64,000 nucleotides of DNA. Origin: Aquimarina spinulae. Lineage in GTDB: Bacteria > Bacteroidota > Bacteroidia > Flavobacteriales > Flavobacteriaceae. The stretch lies in the NCBI RefSeq assembly GCF_943373825.1, contig NZ_CALSBP010000003.1:620001-684000 (forward strand), given 5' to 3'. The notes under the pieces are model-generated. The model had not been told where the DNA came from, did not search any database, and was given only the letters and a program-made list of their open reading frames with translations. The stretch's first letter is position 1, and each line of letters begins with the position of its first letter. Positions 45,644 to 54,724 of the stretch are shown piece by piece. Both the position numbers and the translations under genes were made by a program.

Positions 45644-47353
45644 CTATTCATCAAATTTTATCACAGTAGTTTTACTTTCATTTACAGAATCCGAATATGC
45701 AACATAAGGTACGTTATTATCGACTACCAAACTTACAGATCTTGCTTCTGATAGAGTATATCCAGCAGCAGTTCCTATTTTTTGCCATTTATTTTCTTCA
45801 AATTTCATAACAGTAACCTCAGTACCTCCATCTATATATGCCACATAAGGGATATTATTATGAATCACTAAACTTTGGTATCTTGCAGAACGTGTAGAAA
45901 AACCAGGATTTCCTACTGTACTCCAAGCACCATTTTCATATTTCATCACTGTTGTTTTTCCGCCATTCACATAATCTTTATATGCAACATATAGTATTCC
46001 ATTATCAATTACCATACTTTGGTATTCTGCTCGTCCTGCTGATACTTCAGTATTACCTACATTGCTCCACTTTCCATCTTTAAAATGCATTACAGTAGTT
46101 TTATTACCATTATTCTGATCCTTATATGCTACATAAGGAATATTATTATCAATCACTAAACTTTGATAACTGGCAAAACCTGCAGAAAACCTTTCTTCAC
46201 CTACATTTATCCATTTATCAGCTTCAAACTTCATTACTGTAGTTTTTCCATCATTCCCATTCTGACTATAAGCTACATATGGCACTCCATTGTTAATAGC
46301 CAAACTTTGATGAGATGCTCTAACAGCAGAAAAACCGGCAACACCAATATTTTTCCATACTCCTCCTTCAAACTTCACCAAACTTGTTTTTCTTTCACTA
46401 TTATGATCACTATAAGCCATATAAGGGATTCCATTATAGAATTTTAAACTTGGGTGACCCGCTCCTCCTTTAGAAACCCCAGTTTCTGATCCAACATGTT
46501 TCCAACTACCATTTTCATACTTCATTACCATAGCCTTAAATTGATTACCAATATCACCATACGTAACATAAGGTATTCCATTAGAAATAACTAGGCTATG
46601 TTCATAGGTTCTTCCTACAGAAAATCCTGCTTTACCTACTATTTTCCAGCTAGCAGCTATATCTTTTAGTGTTATGTTTACAGTAGCGTTTTTTGATACT
46701 TCTCCACTCATTACTTTTACCACTGCTGTAATAGTAGTGCGAGTTTCAAAATCAAATAAAGATGGATTTCTTACGTTTAACTCTCCTGTAGCACTATTAA
46801 TACTTAAAGCGTCTGCAGGCTCTTGAGAAGTGATGCTGAAAGTGACATCTCCTTCGCTCGCTGTACCGGATACCACACCAATACTCTGTCCCACTTCTGG
46901 GTTCTCATTTATTTCTGTTTTGAAATCGGTTGTCGTTACGATCACTGTTGGTGGATCTGTTTCATCAACATCTGCAATTGTTATCGTAATTTTAGCTTCT
47001 TTTGAAACTGTACCACTTTTTACAGTAACTACTCCAATAATCGAAGTACGGGTTTCAAAATCAAACAGTGATATTTCTTTCACTTTTAATTCTCCTGTCT
47101 TAGCATCAATAGACATCGCATTTTTAGGATCCTGACTAGTCAGAGTAAAAGACACCTCTCCTTGGCTAGCTTTGCCGGTTACTTTTCCTATACTTTGCCC
47201 TACTGTCGGGTTTTCATCTATTGCTATAGTAAAATCAGCAGTTGTCACCGTGATCGGTGCAATATTTTCGTCATCGCTTTTACATCCTGTTACTATTATG
47301 GCCATTATAAATAAAGCCAATGCGCTTACTTTAATTTGTTTTTGTTTCTTCAT
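45644..47353 (-). CDS. Surface lipoprotein: two cadherin-like modules plus seven-repeat beta-propeller
   Basis: The N-terminus MKKQKQIKVSALAL is nearly the same as in the BspA-like neighbour. Lipobox VTGC (Cys24) is followed by KSDDE. Two cadherin-like modules (TADFTIAIDENPTVGQSIG; TTDFKTEINENPEVGQSIG) occupy about residues 33-240 and resemble those of the LRR protein at 11356. Seven repeats of about 47 residues then follow, each beginning WKxVG and containing a SLVIxNNxPYVAYxD strand and a KTTVMKFE strand. Seven such units make a closed seven-bladed propeller. A surface ligand-binding or adhesin role is inferred. It shares its leader with the two BspA-like genes. Confidence 0.9.
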   Translation of the reverse strand: MKKQKQIKVSALALFIMAIIVTGCKSDDENIAPITVTTADFTIAIDENPTVGQSIGKVTGKASQGEVSFTLTSQDPKNAMSIDAKTGELKVKEISLFDFETRTSIIGVVTVKSGTVSKEAKITITIADVDETDPPTVIVTTTDFKTEINENPEVGQSIGVVSGTASEGDVTFSITSQEPADALSINSATGELNVRNPSLFDFETRTTITAVVKVMSGEVSKNATVNITLKDIAASWKIVGKAGFSVGRTYEHSLVISNGIPYVTYGDIGNQFKAMVMKYENGSWKHVGSETGVSKGGAGHPSLKFYNGIPYMAYSDHNSERKTSLVKFEGGVWKNIGVAGFSAVRASHQSLAINNGVPYVAYSQNGNDGKTTVMKFEADKWINVGEERFSAGFASYQSLVIDNNIPYVAYKDQNNGNKTTVMHFKDGKWSNVGNTEVSAGRAEYQSMVIDNGILYVAYKDYVNGGKTTVMKYENGAWSTVGNPGFSTRSARYQSLVIHNNIPYVAYIDGGTEVTVMKFEENKWQKIGTAAGYTLSEARSVSLVVDNNVPYVAYSDSVNESKTTVIKFDE

Positions 47354-47379
47354 TTGTATATTAATTTATCAGGATTACG

Positions 47380-47445
47380 CTCTGATCAAAAAACCAGAGG
47401 GGTATACGTAATTTTGTTTTTAATAATTGATATTTTGATGCAACC
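47380..47445 (-). promoter_or_regulatory. Conserved leader 3 with hairpin
   Basis: It contains ATCAAAATATCAATTATT and AAACAAAATTACGTA as in leaders 1 and 2. A hairpin CTCTG (47380-47384) with CAGAG (47395-47399) takes the place of the leader-1 hairpin with different sequence. The Spo0M-like stop codon lies just upstream, so the gene could be read from its own leader or by read-through. Confidence 0.6.
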
Positions 47446-47449
47446 ATTT

Positions 47450-47920
47450 CTAGGTTAATTTAATATCCTTTTTATCCGAAGGGTCAAGGACAGCTGCTTT
47501 TACATCTACATTAGCCTCTACTATGTATTTTGATTTTTCGTTAGATGCAAATTTGCTAAGTTTTCCTATTTTACCAAGGGTTCCTCCTTTTTCGGCCAAT
47601 GAATCTGCTTTAGATTTTAATAACTTAAACGGTAAAACAAAAGGGATTTCTTTTACTTCCCCTGGTTTAATAGCATAAGTCTCAGTAAACTTAACCACAC
47701 CCAAATCAAAAGATTCTGTACTCGCATTATCCCCTCGTCCTCTTGTAAACTCCTCTACAAATTTGATTTCGACTTCGATAATTTCTTGTTCGCTTTTGGT
47801 TGTTAACACTACCTTACCTTCTACTTGTTTACTTTCTTTAGCAACATGTCCTGGAAGTTGTAAGGTTACTTTTACTCCTCCAATACCTAGTTTATTTTTT
47901 ACTTTATCAAAAAATCCCAT
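47450..47920 (-). CDS. Spo0M-like arrestin-fold protein, short form
   Basis: The 156-residue protein starts MGFFDKVKNKLGIGGVKVTL, the typical Spo0M/SpoOM opening. It has the arrestin-like beta-sandwich motifs VEGKVVLTTKSEQEIIEVEIKF and KPGEVKEIPFVLPF. Bacillus Spo0M is about 258 aa with two such domains; this is a single N-terminal domain, which in this phylum seems usual. It is cytoplasmic, probably a scaffold. It lies 38 bp downstream of the ion channel gene on the same strand, so the two are likely co-transcribed. Bacteroidota do not sporulate, so a function in membrane or cytoskeletal organisation is more likely. Confidence 0.85.
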   Translation of the reverse strand: MGFFDKVKNKLGIGGVKVTLQLPGHVAKESKQVEGKVVLTTKSEQEIIEVEIKFVEEFTRGRGDNASTESFDLGVVKFTETYAIKPGEVKEIPFVLPFKLLKSKADSLAEKGGTLGKIGKLSKFASNEKSKYIVEANVDVKAAVLDPSDKKDIKLT

Positions 47921-47958
47921 TTTATTAGTTTTATTTAATTATTGAATCCCATTCACTT

Positions 47959-48852
47959 TTATATTTCATCATCTTTTTGCTGAATTTTATAGAGCATCAA
48001 CAGTTCTTGTAGTTCATATATTTTGCCTTCTACATCTTCGATACTTGTATCTTGTTCTCCGGATTGCACTTGATTTTCGAGTAACATTTCATTTTTAGCA
48101 TCGTCCATACCATTCATAATAACTCCAATAAATAAGTTTAAGAAAATCATAGTACCAATAAGGACAAATGATACGAAGTAAGTAACCGAGAGGACTAAAG
48201 AGTCTTTTGAATTTATACAAAGGTTCATATTACCATCATACCCATAATTCTCGCACCCAAACATATTGATGTACATAATATCTGTCCAATCCTCTAATGT
48301 TACCACTCTAAATAAGGATAGCATTGATCTTTGTAAATCCTGAAAATGTATTGGGTCATTTTCTGAAAAGAAGAACACACCGGCTACAGCATAGATATAA
48401 AAGAGCAACAATAATAGAATAGAAACATATCCCATAGAAGGGATACTTTTTAATAGTGCTCCTACCAACATTTGAAGTTTTGGTAATGCTTTTATAAGTT
48501 TTAAAACCCTTAATAAACGTAGTAAACGTAATATGGCTATAGAGCTTCCTCCAAAAGGGAGAAATGCAGCTGCTACAATGATAAAATCAAAAACATTCCA
48601 CCCATCTGTAAAGTACAACCAGGGTTTTCTTCCTTCTGCAATCACTTTTACAACGATTTCTATAATAAAAACCCCTAAAATTATTTCATTTAATACCTCT
48701 AATACAATTTCATGCTCTGAAGAAAATTTGGGATACGTAGCAATCCCAACCAGGACACCAGCAACTAAAATTGCAATGGTGACCAAGTTTTGAAACCATT
48801 TACTTTTACTTATTGATTTACAGAAATTTACCATAAAAGTTTTATTTAACAA
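47959..48852 (-). CDS. Voltage-gated cation channel (NaChBac-type, six-TM), predicted Ca-permeable filter
   Basis: The 297-residue protein has six transmembrane helices. S4 carries regularly spaced charges Arg109, Arg112, Arg115, Lys118 and Lys121 (ILRLLRLLRVLKLIKALPK). The pore filter is T185-L-E-D-W-T-D191, compared with TLESWSM in NavAb and TLDDWSD in the engineered calcium-selective CavAb. The P2-S6 loop has Cys200 and Cys212, which may pair. A cytoplasmic helical tail forms a coiled coil (VEGKIYELQELLMLYKIQ), as in NavAb tetramers. It should form a homotetrameric inner-membrane channel. Cation selectivity for calcium is inferred from the acidic filter. Probable operon with the Spo0M-like gene. 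Confidence 0.92.
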   Translation of the reverse strand: MLNKTFMVNFCKSISKSKWFQNLVTIAILVAGVLVGIATYPKFSSEHEIVLEVLNEIILGVFIIEIVVKVIAEGRKPWLYFTDGWNVFDFIIVAAAFLPFGGSSIAILRLLRLLRVLKLIKALPKLQMLVGALLKSIPSMGYVSILLLLLFYIYAVAGVFFFSENDPIHFQDLQRSMLSLFRVVTLEDWTDIMYINMFGCENYGYDGNMNLCINSKDSLVLSVTYFVSFVLIGTMIFLNLFIGVIMNGMDDAKNEMLLENQVQSGEQDTSIEDVEGKIYELQELLMLYKIQQKDDEI

Positions 48853-49034
48853 CTACTTATTAGTTAAGTAGTATTTCAAAATTTTAATAGTATCTCAGGT
48901 AACAGATATCAGTTCTTATTTTATTATGACTAGCTATTAGTGGTAATACAGCAGTAGTTTTTTGCCAAGTATTGTGCATACGTTTTTAAAAGGAACTGGT
49001 TGATAATTTGAATATAGAATATTCAAAATCTGGT

Positions 49035-49075
49035 AAAAAAGGAAGCTCTCAAATTATATGATAGCTTCCTTTTTT
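49035..49075 (-). terminator. Terminator of the 512-aa BspA-like gene
   Basis: AAAAAAGGAAGCT and its complement AGCTTCCTTTTTT enclose a 15-base loop, 21 bp beyond the stop. Sequence just downstream (48975-49034) resembles 43861-43918, the region behind the other BspA-like terminator. Confidence 0.88.
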
Positions 49076-49095
49076 ATGTTACTGATCACTTATAT

Positions 49096-50634
49096 TTATC
49101 TAGGGCAAGAAGTGTCCCCAATAATTCTCCAACGTTTACCGTCTGTTAAATTGATTCTTTCTCTAGCTGCACTACAATAGATTAATCCTTCTACTCCAAA
49201 AGTTACATTAGATTGTACATTTGGCAAAGACGACCACTTGGTAAGTAGTGCATCGTAATTGACTGTAGAAATATTAGTGTTATCAAGCATTCCTTCCATA
49301 ACTGTAACATTTTGAATATCCCAATCGCTTATATCTCCATTAAAAGATGTAGCCTTCCAAAACATAGATCTCATATTTACAACTTTACTTACATTCCATT
49401 TACTAAGATCTCCATTAAAAGATGTAGCCCCAGAAAGCATGCTTCCCATATCAGTAACGTTGCTTACATCCCATTGACTTATATCCCCATTAAAAGATGT
49501 AGCATCAATAAACATGCTTCTCATCCTAGTAACATTGCTTACATCCCACTTACTTATATCTCCATTAAAAGCAGTCGCTCCATAAAACAGACCTGTCATA
49601 TCTGTAACTTTACTAACATCCCATTGGCTTATATTTCCGTTAAAAGACAAGGCTTTATAAAATATGCTTTCCATATCGGTAACACTACTTACATCCCAAT
49701 TATTAAGATCAGCATTATATTTAGGACAATTAGCGAACATTGATGTCATATTTACAACTTTACTTACATCCCAGCTACTAATATCTCCATTAAAAGAAAT
49801 AGCATTATCAAACACCGCTATCATATCTGTAATAGTACTAACATCCCAATCATTAAGATCTGCATTAAACTTAGCACAATTAGCAAATAGACCTGTTATA
49901 TTGGTTACTTTGGATAAATTTGGTACATCTTTAGCATTATATGTCATATTTACAGCTCCCGAAAAAGCTCCATAAAACGATTCCCATTGGTTATCCCCCC
50001 ACTGCTCTATGGTTTCGAGTGCTTCCCTGCTATCTTCTGATATCCTAAACATAGGAAATGTTCCTGATATAGAAACTGTATATGTCCCGGCGGTTACATA
50101 GCTATGACTTGGAGTGGTAGTCTGATTCTTATCAACAGTACCATCACCCCAATCTATGGTGTAATCGTAAATTACATCCTTGTTAAGGTCAATAGTAATA
50201 ACTTCATTCGCGGTTGTAGTTTTCCAGGTGGTAATAAAAGGTTCTGATACATTCTCTACAGTTATCGTAATATCTGCACTGGCCTTATGAGTACCGTCTG
50301 ATACTTCTACAGAAAGCGTATACGAAGTAGTGGTTTCAAAATCCAGTTTTTTATCAGTTACCAAACTTAATTCCCCTGTATCTGTTAACTCAAAAAGAGC
50401 GTCACTATTTTTAGTCAGTGTAAATGTAAGTGCTTTGTTTTCTGGATCTGTGGCTGCTACTTTACCAATAACTGTATCATCTGCAATATCTTCTGCTACA
50501 GTAAATGTTTGAGCACTGATCTCTGGTGCTTTATTAACTACAGGAGGGGTTTGCGGTTGTTCATCATCATTGCTACATGAGAATGTTACCAATACCATAA
50601 GTAGTATAATTCCTTTTGTTAAATATGTTTTCAT
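49096..50634 (-). CDS. BspA-like surface lipoprotein with 8 repeats
   Basis: The 512-residue protein has lipobox TFSC (Cys20) followed by SNDDE. The cadherin-like module (ISAQTFTVAEDIADDTVIG) is almost identical to that at 43976. A PKD-like module (TIDWGDGTVDKNQT, HSYVTAGTYTVSI) and eight 25-residue repeats (FNGDISQWDVSNVTDMGSML type, two beginning with Asn-Ala-Asp-Leu) follow. The cap is YDALLTKWSSLPN...YCSAARERINL. Its signal peptide and upstream region are unrelated to those of the other three island members, so it is regulated separately or arose by fusion of the mature part to another leader. A putative adhesin. Confidence 0.93.
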   Translation of the reverse strand: MKTYLTKGIILLMVLVTFSCSNDDEQPQTPPVVNKAPEISAQTFTVAEDIADDTVIGKVAATDPENKALTFTLTKNSDALFELTDTGELSLVTDKKLDFETTTSYTLSVEVSDGTHKASADITITVENVSEPFITTWKTTTANEVITIDLNKDVIYDYTIDWGDGTVDKNQTTTPSHSYVTAGTYTVSISGTFPMFRISEDSREALETIEQWGDNQWESFYGAFSGAVNMTYNAKDVPNLSKVTNITGLFANCAKFNADLNDWDVSTITDMIAVFDNAISFNGDISSWDVSKVVNMTSMFANCPKYNADLNNWDVSSVTDMESIFYKALSFNGNISQWDVSKVTDMTGLFYGATAFNGDISKWDVSNVTRMRSMFIDATSFNGDISQWDVSNVTDMGSMLSGATSFNGDLSKWNVSKVVNMRSMFWKATSFNGDISDWDIQNVTVMEGMLDNTNISTVNYDALLTKWSSLPNVQSNVTFGVEGLIYCSAARERINLTDGKRWRIIGDTSCPR

Positions 50635-50947
50635 AATTAGATTTTATTTTGGTGTAATTTTTTGAGATGCTACTATCTATCTTGAGCGCACGAATAAAGT
50701 GTTAAGTTTTCATAGCAAACTGCAGAAAACATTATGTATTTATTTTAAGCACAATCTCAAGTAAATAAGTCTAGAAGAATAGATGTATTCCTTAAATTAA
50801 TTTAGTTAATATGTCAAATACTTTAATTTGGGCAATCAAAATCTTGATTAGTATTTGCGAAGAAATAGTTTAGATTGTAGTTTTTTTTCATGATATATTT
50901 GGATTTAAATTATACGCCAAAAATATCTCATTACTCAATTTCAATTT

Positions 50948-50971
50948 TCACCCGTTTAGGGTGATTTTTTT
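50948..50971 (+). terminator. Orphan intrinsic terminator
   Basis: TCACCC (50948-50953) pairs with GGGTGA (50959-50964), followed by seven T on the plus strand. No rightward gene precedes it, so it may end a small RNA. Confidence 0.6.
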
Positions 50972-51112
50972 ATAAATTTATTTTGACACTTTTGAAATCT
51001 ATATGTAAACTATTAAATAGTAAATTTTAAAGTGTAGGTTTATTGTACTACTCAAGTGTTTAATGCTAATAAAATATATCGACAATCAATAATACTATCT
51101 ATTTTAGATTAC

Positions 51113-51120
51113 TAATTTTG
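51113..51120 (+). promoter_or_regulatory. -7 promoter box of the propeller kinase
   Basis: TAATTTTG fits TAnnTTTG, 19 bp before the ATG. No convincing -33 TTG. Confidence 0.35.
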
Positions 51121-51139
51121 TAAAAACATAATCATATCT

Positions 51140-54040
51140 ATGTCGAGATTTATTATAATATGCTATACTCTTGTCCTAAATGGTGTGATTCTTAATGCAC
51201 AATCTCAGTTTTTCAAACATTTTACAACAGATAATGGTTTACCTCATGATATTACGTATCAAATTATTCAAGATCAGGAAGGGTTTATATGGATGGGTAC
51301 AGATAACGGTTTAGTAAAGTTTGATGGAAATCATTTTAAATCGTATAACTATAAAGAAGGATTAGACTCTTCGTTTGTTATAGATATAATTGAAAACAGT
51401 TCTAATCAATCCTTTTATGTAGCCACATGGGGAGCAGGAGTCTATCAATTAAAAAACGATAGTATTTACCATATTTCTGTTGGGCAAAAAAAATTAACAA
51501 AGATTGATAAGATACATTTATTATCTAATAATTTGTTATACGCAAATGTGAATAGATATAGTTTTTCGATTTATGATTTTAATAAAAATCATAATAAAAA
51601 TTACTATCTGAAAAATAAAAATAAGGAAAGACAACAACTTTATTTAGATACAATTTTCTCGAGAAATGATTCTACAAACACTCAAATGTTATCTAATGAA
51701 AGTATTATAAACGACACTCTTTTTATACATTCAAATTTCAAAGGAGATCGCATTACTGGTAATGTTAAAGGTGTATATACACTAGATACAAAAACTTTGA
51801 AAGTTACTTCTATTTTTCATGAAGTAAAAAGCAAAAAAATCTATACCATTACTAAAGCAGACAACACGTATTTTTTGGGTGGACTAAACACTATTTACAA
51901 GTACAAAGATGATAGAATGATCGATAGTATCGTACTTCCTACCAATATGCAAAGAACTATTATTGATATACAAGTGAAAGACTCGACATTATATTGTATA
52001 GGCAAAAGTATAACAGATGCAAGTAGAGTCACTCTGAAATATGATTTAGGGTCTAAAAAACTTATTGATTTATCAAAAGAGATAGGTATTAAAAGTATGG
52101 TTTCAGATAATTTAATAGATAAAAATGGTAATCTTTGGATTACAACATACGGAGAAGGAGTCTACATGCTTCCTAAGGATCCACCATTTTTTTTAGGAAG
52201 TAACACATTTATAAACCATGATCTAAAAGATATTGAAAAACTTGATAGCACCTTGTATGTTTTATCTACAAATCGATTATACAAAATCAAGGATAAACAA
52301 ATTTTAAGTTCTATTAGTATTACTGAACATCGTGAAAAAATTCAGGCAAATAAAAACAACCATAGCATTAACATATTTGGAAGTTATGAGGGTAAAAAAT
52401 ATAAAATTCAAGGAACACCAGTTAATGTCGTTGCTAATAAACAATTTGAACTATTAACTGAAGATGGTAACATTCTTATTTCCAATAAAAATGTTAAACA
52501 TGGAGGTGAATTAAATGCCTACAAAAATGGCGAGAAAACATATAGTATTAGCTTTAAAAGAGACTTGTTAAAAGAGGTTTATGTACATAAAGGTAAACTT
52601 TACATAATTCGGGATAATCAACCTGGTATAAGAATTTATGATGCCTATAAAGGAACACTAATTGAAACTTGGGATAAAACAACAGGTTTTCCTTTACAAA
52701 AAGTAACTAAAGTATTATTCCATAATCATAAAATATGGATTGCTACAAATAGAGGTTTATTTATTGTAGAAAAAAATAAGATAAGAAAAAACTTTAGTGA
52801 GCAGAAAGGACTCCTAAGTAACCATATTAATGATATCTATTTTGATCAACATAACATATTATGGATTGCAACTCAAAGAGGTGTAAATATCTATAAAAAT
52901 GATATTATGTACACTCTAGATAAGGATTCGGGGCAAAAATCTTCTTTTGTAACCTCAATTATGGAGTTAGATGATTACATATATATATCAGGTAATAAGG
53001 GGATGTTTATTAAACATAATCTTTATCCTTTTAAAGTGAAATCTAACACAGATATTATCATTAAAAAAAAGGAAGCAAATTTTATTGTTAATCCTATAAA
53101 TTATTTAAATCCCAATAGTATAAAAATACAGTACAAAATAAATAAAGATTCTTGGAGGCATTTAAATGCAGATACATTATTTGTACAATATTTAAGTCAC
53201 GGAATTCATAAAATTCAATTTAAATATAAAGACGGATTAAGTGATTGGAAAATAAATTCACCACAATCTTTTACCATTTATCACCCTTGGTACGAACGTC
53301 CCTGGTTTATTACTTTTCTTGTAATTATAACTTCAGCCTTACTTCTCGTTATTATCAGCTTGAAATTAGAAAAAAGTAAAGCAAAGAATTCTTTCCTAAA
53401 AGCTACATTGCACGAAAGAGAACTTTTGAAAAAAGAATTGGCTAACGTTCATAAAAATATTGCTCAAGATTTTCATGATGAATTAGGAAACAAAATTGCT
53501 AGTATATCGGTACTCTCTAATCTAATGAGTAAAAAAATGAAAGAGAATACCAAAGAATTTAAACAGATAAAAAAAATCAATAGAGATTCTAATTCTTTAT
53601 ACTCTGGAATGAGAGATTTTATTTGGTCCTTAGATCAAAACAGCAATGAGTTAGATCATGTTTTTTGTTATCTAAAAGATTTTGGAGAAGATTTGTTTTC
53701 TAATTCAGACATCACTTTTTATGTAGAAAATCTAGATACACCTGGGCAGATTTCGCTCCCTTACTATTGGAGTAAACAGCTTATTTTTATTTTTAAAGAA
53801 GCCATGACCAATTGTTTAAAACATAGTAAAGCAAAAGAGGTTTTGTTATATATAAACATCGAAGAAAAAATACTAACCTTATCTCTTCAAGACAATGGGA
53901 TAGGATGTGATATCAGCGTACTAAAGCGAAAAAACGGATTAACGAATATGATTGAAAGAGCTAAAAAAATTAATTCAGAAGTAAATATAAAAAGTAAAAA
54001 CGGGTTAAAAATAACCTTTGTAGGTAACTTAAATTCATAA
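51140..54040 (+). CDS. Propeller-type sensor histidine kinase
   Basis: The 966-residue protein has a signal peptide (cleavage near ILNAQ) and a periplasmic two-component-regulator propeller (FTTDNGLPHDITYQIIQDQEGFIWMGTDNGLVKFDG and later blades such as ILWIATQRGVNIY). A Y_Y_Y-like beta-sandwich (about residues 640-715), a transmembrane helix (about 725-747), a HisKA_3 dimerisation domain with phospho-acceptor His779 in QDFHDELGNKIAS, and a HATPase with KEAMTNCLKHSKAKEV and DNGIG follow. Unlike many Bacteroidota hybrid systems it has no receiver or AraC domain; the partner LuxR-type regulator is encoded 13 bp downstream. The ligand is unknown, perhaps envelope- or glycan-derived. Confidence 0.94.
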   Translation: MSRFIIICYTLVLNGVILNAQSQFFKHFTTDNGLPHDITYQIIQDQEGFIWMGTDNGLVKFDGNHFKSYNYKEGLDSSFVIDIIENSSNQSFYVATWGAGVYQLKNDSIYHISVGQKKLTKIDKIHLLSNNLLYANVNRYSFSIYDFNKNHNKNYYLKNKNKERQQLYLDTIFSRNDSTNTQMLSNESIINDTLFIHSNFKGDRITGNVKGVYTLDTKTLKVTSIFHEVKSKKIYTITKADNTYFLGGLNTIYKYKDDRMIDSIVLPTNMQRTIIDIQVKDSTLYCIGKSITDASRVTLKYDLGSKKLIDLSKEIGIKSMVSDNLIDKNGNLWITTYGEGVYMLPKDPPFFLGSNTFINHDLKDIEKLDSTLYVLSTNRLYKIKDKQILSSISITEHREKIQANKNNHSINIFGSYEGKKYKIQGTPVNVVANKQFELLTEDGNILISNKNVKHGGELNAYKNGEKTYSISFKRDLLKEVYVHKGKLYIIRDNQPGIRIYDAYKGTLIETWDKTTGFPLQKVTKVLFHNHKIWIATNRGLFIVEKNKIRKNFSEQKGLLSNHINDIYFDQHNILWIATQRGVNIYKNDIMYTLDKDSGQKSSFVTSIMELDDYIYISGNKGMFIKHNLYPFKVKSNTDIIIKKKEANFIVNPINYLNPNSIKIQYKINKDSWRHLNADTLFVQYLSHGIHKIQFKYKDGLSDWKINSPQSFTIYHPWYERPWFITFLVIITSALLLVIISLKLEKSKAKNSFLKATLHERELLKKELANVHKNIAQDFHDELGNKIASISVLSNLMSKKMKENTKEFKQIKKINRDSNSLYSGMRDFIWSLDQNSNELDHVFCYLKDFGEDLFSNSDITFYVENLDTPGQISLPYYWSKQLIFIFKEAMTNCLKHSKAKEVLLYINIEEKILTLSLQDNGIGCDISVLKRKNGLTNMIERAKKINSEVNIKSKNGLKITFVGNLNS

Positions 54041-54053
54041 TTTTATTTAAAAA

Positions 54054-54671
54054 ATGAGTGATTCTAAAATAAAAGTAATAATCATTGAGGACAATATCAC
54101 TTTATTAGATTCTTACAAAGACATCATTAATGAAGCCGAGATATTTAAAGTTATAGGCACATATGAAGATTGCGAAACGGCTATTTTAAATATAAAAAGT
54201 GATGATCCTGATATTGCTCTTCTTGATATACGACTTCCCGGTATAAATGGAATTGAAGGAGTTAAAAGATTAAAAAGCATCAAACCAAACCTTCTGTCCA
54301 TAATGATTACGGTATACAACGACACAAAGTATATTTTTGATGCACTGTGTGCAGGAGCTATTGGATATCTAACCAAAAACACAGAGCCCGAAGAATTAAT
54401 CAATGCATTAACCGAAGCATATAATGGAGGAGCACCGATGAGTGCATTAATTGCCAGAAAAGTTGTAGAATCTTTTGTCTTACCGAAAGAGAAAAGTTTA
54501 TCTGATAGAGAGAATAATGTTCTACAACTCTTATCAAAAGGAAAAAGTTACGCCTCAATTGGTAATGAGCTTAATGTATCCATAAATACAATAAAAACTC
54601 ATACCAGAAATATCTATGAAAAATTACAAGTGAATAGTAGAGAAGAAATTATAAAAAAATATGGAAATTAG
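54054..54671 (+). CDS. NarL/FixJ-type response regulator
   Basis: The 205-residue regulator has a receiver domain with acidic pair Glu12-Asp13, phospho-acceptor Asp58 in ALLDIRLPGING, Thr86 in MITVYND and Lys108 in GYLTKNTEPEEL. A LuxR-type helix-turn-helix follows (about 142-200; LSDRENNVLQLLSKGKSYAS, NVSINTIKTHTRNIYEKL). It is paired with the kinase directly upstream and acts as a DNA-binding transcription factor. Confidence 0.95.
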   Translation: MSDSKIKVIIIEDNITLLDSYKDIINEAEIFKVIGTYEDCETAILNIKSDDPDIALLDIRLPGINGIEGVKRLKSIKPNLLSIMITVYNDTKYIFDALCAGAIGYLTKNTEPEELINALTEAYNGGAPMSALIARKVVESFVLPKEKSLSDRENNVLQLLSKGKSYASIGNELNVSINTIKTHTRNIYEKLQVNSREEIIKKYGN

Positions 54672-54724
54672 GTTGTCCTTCTAAAATAAAAACCTCAATT
54701 AATTATCATTAGATAACTTAAATT

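Larger units (their letters stand above)
50635..51139. other. Divergent intergenic region with an orphan terminator
   Basis: No gene is visible on either strand between the BspA-like and propeller-kinase genes. It contains the orphan hairpin listed at 50948 and the -7 box at 51113. A short transcript reading rightward and ending near 50971 would explain the hairpin. Confidence 0.45.

Noticed and set aside
49312..49975. Plus-strand frames opposite the 8-repeat BspA-like gene
   Set aside because: Same antisense periodicity; not a gene.
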